Assembly: GCA_947478465.1 (NCBI GenBank)
Contig: CANJWH010000004.1
Coordinates: 35,102-99,101, forward strand
Source of the DNA: Bacteroidota bacterium
Lineage (GTDB): Bacteria > Bacteroidota > Bacteroidia > SXHM01
Direction of reading: 5' to 3'
Length of the DNA stretch: 64,000 bases
Of the stretch, positions 61,001 to 64,000 are shown in pieces. Position 1 is the stretch's first letter. Every line of letters starts with the position of its first letter. A program made the position numbers and the translations under genes. The notes beneath the pieces were generated by a model. The model worked only from the letters and a program-made list of their open reading frames with translations. It was not told the DNA's origin and searched no databases.

Positions 61001-62418
61001 TCAATGCCGTGTAATGCAAAAGTGGGTAGGTAAACTATGAGAATAATAATTTGTCCAAAAACTACACTACGAGCCATTTTACTAGAAGCACCTGAGACTT
61101 CTTGGTCCATTTGCTCCTGCGAAAGTTTGTTTACATGTGTAAAATGTTTGCTGTGTGTTAACTGGTGTAGTACAGCTTCAACAATAAATACAGCACCGTC
61201 TACTATCAGCCCGAAATCCAGCGCACCTAAACTCATTAAGTTGCCGATAACACCAAACCGGTTCATCATAATAACAGCAAATAGCATTGCCAACGGAATA
61301 ACAGAAGCAACAATAAATCCTGCTCTTAGATTTCCTAGAAATAGAATCAGTACAAATAGCACAATCAGAGCTCCTTCAGCAAGGTTTGTTTCAACCGTAC
61401 TGATAGCATTATTCACCATTTTAGTGCGGTCAAGAAACGGGTCAATAATAACACCTTCGGGCAAAGTTTTTTGAATTTGGTTTATCCTTTCTTTTATATT
61501 TTCTATCACTTCACTGCTGTTCTCTCCTTTAAGCATCATTACAACGGCTCCGGCAACCTCACCCTGATCATTATAGCATAACGCACCATATCTGGTAGCA
61601 CTTCCGAACCTTACTTCTGCAACGTCTTTCAATAATAAAGGTGCACCGGATGAAGTGTTTTTAATAAAAATGGATTGAATATCTTCAATGCTGCCTGTCA
61701 GTCCCTCACTTCTGATATACAAAACTGAAGGCCCCTTTTCAATATATGCCCCACCTGTATTCTGATTATTTTTCTCAAGTGCAGTAAATACATCATTAAT
61801 TGTGATGTCGTGTGATTTAAGTTTAGACGGTTCAACAGCAATTTCGTATGTCTTTAATTTCCCACCAAAACTGCTTACATCAGCCACACCTTTTACACCC
61901 AGTAGTTGCCTGCGAACCATCCAATCTTGAATTGTTCTAAGTTCAGTAGCATTGTATTTATTTTCATAACCTTTTTTTGGCCGCACAGTGTATTGATATA
62001 TTTCTCCTAAACCTGTTGTTACAGGACCAAGTGAAACACTTCCAACTCCTTGTGGAATTTCAGCTTGTACTTGTTGCAGACGTTCAGCCACCTGCTGACG
62101 CGCCCAGTAAACATCAATACCATCATCAAATACAATGGTAACGAGTGATAAGCCAAATCGAGAAAAACTTCTTATTTCGTGTAAACCTGAGATATTACTG
62201 TTAGCAAGCTCAATTGGAAAGGTTATAAGTCTTTCAATATCTGTTGCGCCTAGTGATGGCGCTATTGTAATTACCTGAACTTGATTATTGGTAATATCCG
62301 GAACAGCATCTATTGGAAGTCTGATAACTTCATAAGCACCGTAAATAATCAGTGATAACGTAAGAAGTCCTGTTATGAGTTTGTTTTTTACTGAAAACTC
62401 AATTATTTTATAAAGCAT
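58060..62418 (-). CDS. Heavy-metal RND pump (CzcA/CusA family) fused to a TolC-like outer membrane factor
   Basis: 1452 residues from ATG 62418 (MLYKIIEFSVKNKLITG); the track start at 62493 adds unlikely residues. Residues 1-~1035 form an HME-RND pump with 12 helices; transmembrane helix 4 reads ALDFGLIVDGAVFIVEA, the DFGxxxDGAxxxVE motif of Zn/Co/Cd/Ni (CzcA-like) pumps rather than the Cu/Ag CusA type. A basic stretch RTKKKKG and a hydrophobic signal-like segment ending SSAQ (~1039-1066) lead into 385 residues of a TolC/CzcC-type channel (helical LQQKQKLLQSTDS, barrel strands VGVSVPLFFS). Operon: His-rich protein, this gene, adaptor. Confidence 0.94.
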   Translation of the reverse strand: MLYKIIEFSVKNKLITGLLTLSLIIYGAYEVIRLPIDAVPDITNNQVQVITIAPSLGATDIERLITFPIELANSNISGLHEIRSFSRFGLSLVTIVFDDGIDVYWARQQVAERLQQVQAEIPQGVGSVSLGPVTTGLGEIYQYTVRPKKGYENKYNATELRTIQDWMVRRQLLGVKGVADVSSFGGKLKTYEIAVEPSKLKSHDITINDVFTALEKNNQNTGGAYIEKGPSVLYIRSEGLTGSIEDIQSIFIKNTSSGAPLLLKDVAEVRFGSATRYGALCYNDQGEVAGAVVMMLKGENSSEVIENIKERINQIQKTLPEGVIIDPFLDRTKMVNNAISTVETNLAEGALIVLFVLILFLGNLRAGFIVASVIPLAMLFAVIMMNRFGVIGNLMSLGALDFGLIVDGAVFIVEAVLHQLTHSKHFTHVNKLSQEQMDQEVSGASSKMARSVVFGQIIILIVYLPTFALHGIEGKMFIPMAQTVSFALLGAFILSLTYVPMMSALVMSKKISHKKTFSDKMMEFFERNYQHALEKILNFPKSVIITSVVLFFISIWILSNMGGEFIPALEEGDFAVETRVLTGSNLTTTIASTQKAAHILKTQFPEVEQVVTKLGSGEIPTDPMPMEAADMMIILKDKSEWTSATNFPELAEKMSAAVAAVPGITTSFQFPVQMRFNELMTGAKQDVVCKIFGENMDTLAFYAEKLGKLSSEVEGTKNIYVEPVTGLPQIIIEYNRSAIAQYGLNISDINRVVNTALAGQSAGFVYEGEKRFDLVVRIKNEQKKDIEDIRNLLIPGHDGNQIPLYLLANVELKDGPNQIQREDAKRRIIVGFNVGGRDVQTIVGELQIKVEKQIKLPAGYYITYGGAFENLNAAKARLSIAVPVALLLIFILLYFSFNSVKQSLLIYSAIPLSATGGIFALAIRDMPFSISAGVGFIALFGVAVLNGIVLIAEFNRLKSEGWNDTRKIVLMGTKIRLRPVLMTGFVASFGFLPMALSGGAGAEVQRPLATVVIGGLLIATFLTLFVLPVLYIIFEKGILRTKKKKGSVVAAIILASIIFATQQSSAQSSISLNAAMDTAVKNNLNLRSEKLNSEYLEKIKGTAWDIPKTDIAFDYGQLNSIYRDNRFSVSQNIKFPTVYSNQKSLLNQEWKSGLLNIKLKENELKTEVTKVFYELIYLQQKQKLLQSTDSVFAEFLQHATLRFTKGEANILEKTTAETQRGQINQQLLQVQQDLEIVKLKFKLLLNTTTYFTPDEKDLKITSPVISDTSIVANTYDLQLLKQLEQTGLSKLKLEKSKLLPDIFASYNNGTIKGYGSDNVLYSLSSRFQSLQVGVSVPLFFSSQKASISSLKANINLLQNNYSAGFQALLTNYKQAVLQYSKNLQTVSYYETSANKNAETILQTANNQFKNGDINYLEWVLLTNNAITIQSEYIDALKNLNESIIKINSFNNN

Positions 62419-62513
62419 AATTGTAACTATTAAGCAGTTTTTTTTTGAAAATATAGTAAGGGAAAGTAATAAACACCTTAGGTGTTTACTCAATTAATAA
62501 ATCAGGAAGGAAA

Positions 62514-62894
62514 TCAGCAGGATTTTGGTGGTTGCCAAATCGAAGAAAGAAAAGCTGATGAACTGAAATTGTCGCTGTAAAGCGGATATGATTTTAATTC
62601 TTCTGAGAAAAATTTCAACGAAAATCCTGATGGCATTGAAACGAAAAAAAACGAGAGATTTATATTTACACAGTTTTCATGTGATTTAAACGGAAGCCGC
62701 TTGTCATTATAATCGTTTTCATTCTGGTGATGAGTTGAGTAATGAAGATGTAGAAATTCCTGCAGTGATTGATTGTATTTTACATTGTGTTCAATGTAAT
62801 GATGCACCAGAAAGGGCAATTTTACCAACTGATGAAGTTCAGTGGCAGAAAGCACATAAATAAACAGAGCAGATATGACAAGAATTTTTTTCAA
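62514..62894 (-). CDS. Small His-rich exported protein leading the metal efflux operon
   Basis: 126 residues, no named family. An N-terminal signal-like helix (KKILVISALFIYVLSA) is followed by a stretch dense in His (LHQL, VHHYIEH, LHLHYSTHH), likely to bind metal, and a hydrophobic C-terminal half ending SIWQPPKSC. Small proteins of this design with a QPPK-type end are found ahead of CusA-like genes in Bacteroidota (from memory). The start codon is TTG at 62892-62894; no in-frame ATG is available after the upstream TAA. It lies 95 bases ahead of the pump-channel gene. Confidence 0.7.
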   Translation of the reverse strand: MKKILVISALFIYVLSATELHQLVKLPFLVHHYIEHNVKYNQSLQEFLHLHYSTHHQNENDYNDKRLPFKSHENCVNINLSFFFVSMPSGFSLKFFSEELKSYPLYSDNFSSSAFLSSIWQPPKSC

Positions 62895-62899
62895 TTCTG

Positions 62900-62907
62900 C
62901 AAAGGTA
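62900..62907 (-). promoter_or_regulatory. Bacteroidota -7 box of the metal efflux operon
   Basis: Minus-strand TACCTTTG fits TAnnTTTG and ends 6 bases before the TTG start at 62894, so the transcript may be leaderless. Confidence 0.5.
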
Positions 62908-62963
62908 GTTAATTACAAGATTTTGAAAATGATTTTGGTCATCAACTTACAGGAATGATTTTT

Positions 62964-63791
62964 TTATTCCTTATTCTTCACATAAATTAACTTAATCCTG
63001 CTTTTAGGATTTGGGTTTGAGCGTTGCTCAATTTCAAATCTCCCTGTAGAGTGGATAAGCGGAGTTAGTTTCTCAAAACCATAGTTGCGTGAGTCGAAAT
63101 TAGGCTGCTTCTTCACTAGAAGCGAACCTACATCACCCAAAAATGCCCAGCCATCTTCCTCGGCTGCATCTGAAACGGTTGCCGCTATCAACTTAATTAC
63201 TTCCGGTGTTATTTTTTCTACTTCGTCCTTTTCTTCCTCAATAGTTGCCCGGTTTCCTATAGTTGAAGGATTTAAATCCTTTACTACTGTTTTCTCTATT
63301 GCTGTTGTATTTTTTGATTTTATCTCTTTTGTTGGCGCTATAAATGGGCGTGTGCGCTTTTTGAGTATTTCTATATAGATAAATTTATCGCATGCTACAA
63401 TAAAAGGATTGGGCGTTTTCTTTTCACCTATTCCAAAAACCTTCATCCCTGCTTCGCGAAGACGAGTTGCAAGTCTGGTAAAATCACTGTCGCTTGATAC
63501 GATGCAAAATCCGTTTACTCTCTCGGAGTAAAGAATATCCATGGCATCAATAATCATGGCTGAGTCGGTAGAGTTTTTTCCAGTGGTATATCCGTATTGT
63601 TGAATAGGAGTGATGGCGTTTTCAAGCAAAACGTTTTTCCAACGTTCAAGGTGAGGTTTTGTCCAGTCTCCATAAATGCGTTTAATAGTAGGGTTGCCGT
63701 ATTTGGCTATTTCTTCCATCATTTCTTTGATATAAGCTGATGGTATGTTGTCACCGTCAATAAGCACGGCTAATTTTAATTCTGTTTCCAT
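62964..63791 (-). CDS. NYN-domain ribonuclease-like protein with OST-HTH/LOTUS domain
   Basis: 275 residues. The N-terminal NYN (LabA-like, PIN-fold) domain holds acidic catalytic residues in LAVLIDGDNIPSAY, KNSTDSAMIIDAMDIL and CIVSSDSDFTRLATRLREAGMKVFGIG. A charged linker (~165-200) leads to a C-terminal OST-HTH/LOTUS-like domain (ITPEVIKLIAATVSDAAEEDGWAFLGDVGSLLVKKQPNFDSRNYGFEKLTPLIHS), an RNA-binding fold. Likely an RNA nuclease or RNA-binding regulator. It is upstream of a terminator from the cold-shock gene and stands alone. Confidence 0.92.
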   Translation of the reverse strand: METELKLAVLIDGDNIPSAYIKEMMEEIAKYGNPTIKRIYGDWTKPHLERWKNVLLENAITPIQQYGYTTGKNSTDSAMIIDAMDILYSERVNGFCIVSSDSDFTRLATRLREAGMKVFGIGEKKTPNPFIVACDKFIYIEILKKRTRPFIAPTKEIKSKNTTAIEKTVVKDLNPSTIGNRATIEEEKDEVEKITPEVIKLIAATVSDAAEEDGWAFLGDVGSLLVKKQPNFDSRNYGFEKLTPLIHSTGRFEIEQRSNPNPKSRIKLIYVKNKE

Positions 63792-63816
63792 TTTGTGTTT
63801 TTGATAGTTCTATTAA

Positions 63817-63849
63817 AGAAAAAAGCCCTCTTTTGAGGGCTTTTTTCTT
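63817..63849 (-). terminator. Rho-independent terminator of the cold-shock gene
   Basis: AAAAGCCCTC tttt GAGGGCTTTT with further A/T pairs (GAAAAAAG/CTTTTTTC) forms a perfect stem with T runs on both sides. On the minus strand it follows the cold-shock stop at 63874. Confidence 0.9.
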
Positions 63850-63873
63850 CATTAAATGTGTTTATGTAATAAA

Positions 63874-64000
63874 TTAAGCAAGCTTAACGTTTACTGCATT
63901 TAATCCTTTTTTGCCTTCTTGAAGCTCAAAGGTAACTTGGTCATTTTCTCTAACCTCGTCTTTCAGACCTGTTACGTGCACAAAGTGCTCTTTTCCTGAT
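63874..64000 (-). CDS. cspA: Cold-shock domain protein, C-terminal end (partial)
   Basis: The minus-strand frame from the window edge reads SGKEHFVHVTGLKDEVRENDQ, then VTFELQEGKKGLNAVNVKLA and stop. This is the second half of a small CspA-type OB-fold protein (usually ~64 residues): FVHVTGL is RNP2 and the end KGLNAVNVKLA is canonical. It binds single-stranded RNA/DNA as a chaperone. The start is outside the window. A terminator follows. Confidence 0.9.
   Translation of the reverse strand, partial: SGKEHFVHVTGLKDEVRENDQVTFELQEGKKGLNAVNVKLA

Noticed and set aside
61037-61474. 145-aa plus-strand ORF opposite the RND pump
   Set aside because: Composition (Ile/Ser/Thr-rich) mirrors membrane-helix codons of the pump on the other strand.
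1-64000. CRISPR arrays, tRNA or rRNA genes, prophage or insertion sequences
   Set aside because: No regularly spaced repeats, cloverleaf-like sequence with CCA-type ends, rRNA motifs, integrase or transposase were seen; a tRNAscan and ISfinder search would settle it.

Overview
The window is chromosomal DNA from a Bacteroidota (Bacteroidetes) bacterium, probably an aerobic or microaerobic, gliding or surface-associated member of the Chitinophagales/Sphingobacteriales/Flavobacteriales side of the phylum; the order cannot be fixed by eye. The evidence is a PorT-type translocon protein next to ubiE, a fused GldF-GldG protein, secreted proteins ending in type IX secretion (T9SS) sorting domains, one giant PKD adhesin with a gliding-associated C-terminal domain, promoters of the Bacteroidota type (TAnnTTTG -7 box, few Shine-Dalgarno sequences), and house-keeping proteins of Bacteroidota type. 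The DNA is AT-rich and uniform. I see no phage, integrase, transposase, CRISPR array, rRNA or tRNA.

Layout. 1-2.4 kb: end of a class IV aminotransferase, nnr (NAD(P)HX repair), two palindromic repeats and a doubtful small ORF. 2.4-8.2 kb: envelope genes (di-haem peroxidase lipoprotein, beta-barrel protein, beta-helix T9SS protein, DUF4476 protein). 8.3-10.8 kb: GNAT, dtd, menaquinone methyltransferase and porT. 10.9-15.5 kb: OstA-like protein, radical SAM protein, 2OG oxygenase, thioredoxin-like protein, EamA transporter. 15.6-19.9 kb: minus-strand operon natA-type ABC ATPase, permease, Ppx/GppA phosphatase and a sigma-54 activator lacking a DNA-binding domain. 20-21.8 kb: grpE-dnaJ. 21.9-30.7 kb: CoA transferase, TlpA-like protein, murA with Asp in place of the catalytic Cys, EEP hydrolase, two rhomboid proteases, mutL, alpha/beta hydrolase. 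30.8-35.2 kb: ndh-bioA-DUF1569 operon, and murQ with an unknown partner. 35.3-36.8 kb: a T9SS protein gene broken by one in-frame TAA. 36.9-38.2 kb: fsa and yciO. 38.2-46.6 kb: small exported protein, DUF4340 protein, gldFG, and the 1393-residue PKD adhesin. 46.9-51.8 kb: fatty acid desaturase behind two perfect palindromes, priA, divIC-like, M42 peptidase. 51.8-54.5 kb: a redox/sulfur operon (Crp/Fnr, DUF2892, rhodanese, OsmC, thioredoxin, rhodanese-thioredoxin lipoprotein). 54.5-56.9 kb: TolB-like lipoprotein and M28-PDZ peptidase. 56.9-62.9 kb: a heavy-metal RND efflux operon in which pump and outer-membrane channel are one polypeptide, led by a small His-rich exported protein. 63-64 kb: NYN/OST-HTH protein and the end of a cold-shock protein gene.

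How the parts fit. Three themes recur: protein export and surface display by T9SS/gliding machinery (PorT, GldFG, PKD adhesin, beta-helix protein, broken beta-propeller protein); envelope building and recycling (OstA-like, MurA, MurQ, desaturase, DivIC); and redox or metal stress defence (peroxidase, thioredoxin-family proteins, rhodaneses, OsmC, RND efflux). The most useful leads are the HTH-less sigma-54 activator, the pump-channel fusion with a retained internal signal peptide, the palindromes ahead of the desaturase, the Asp-type MurA, the interrupted T9SS gene, the Cys-rich Crp/Fnr-led sulfur operon, and a family of ~62-bp palindromic intergenic repeats. I did not find a clearly new multi-gene system; most genes belong to known families.
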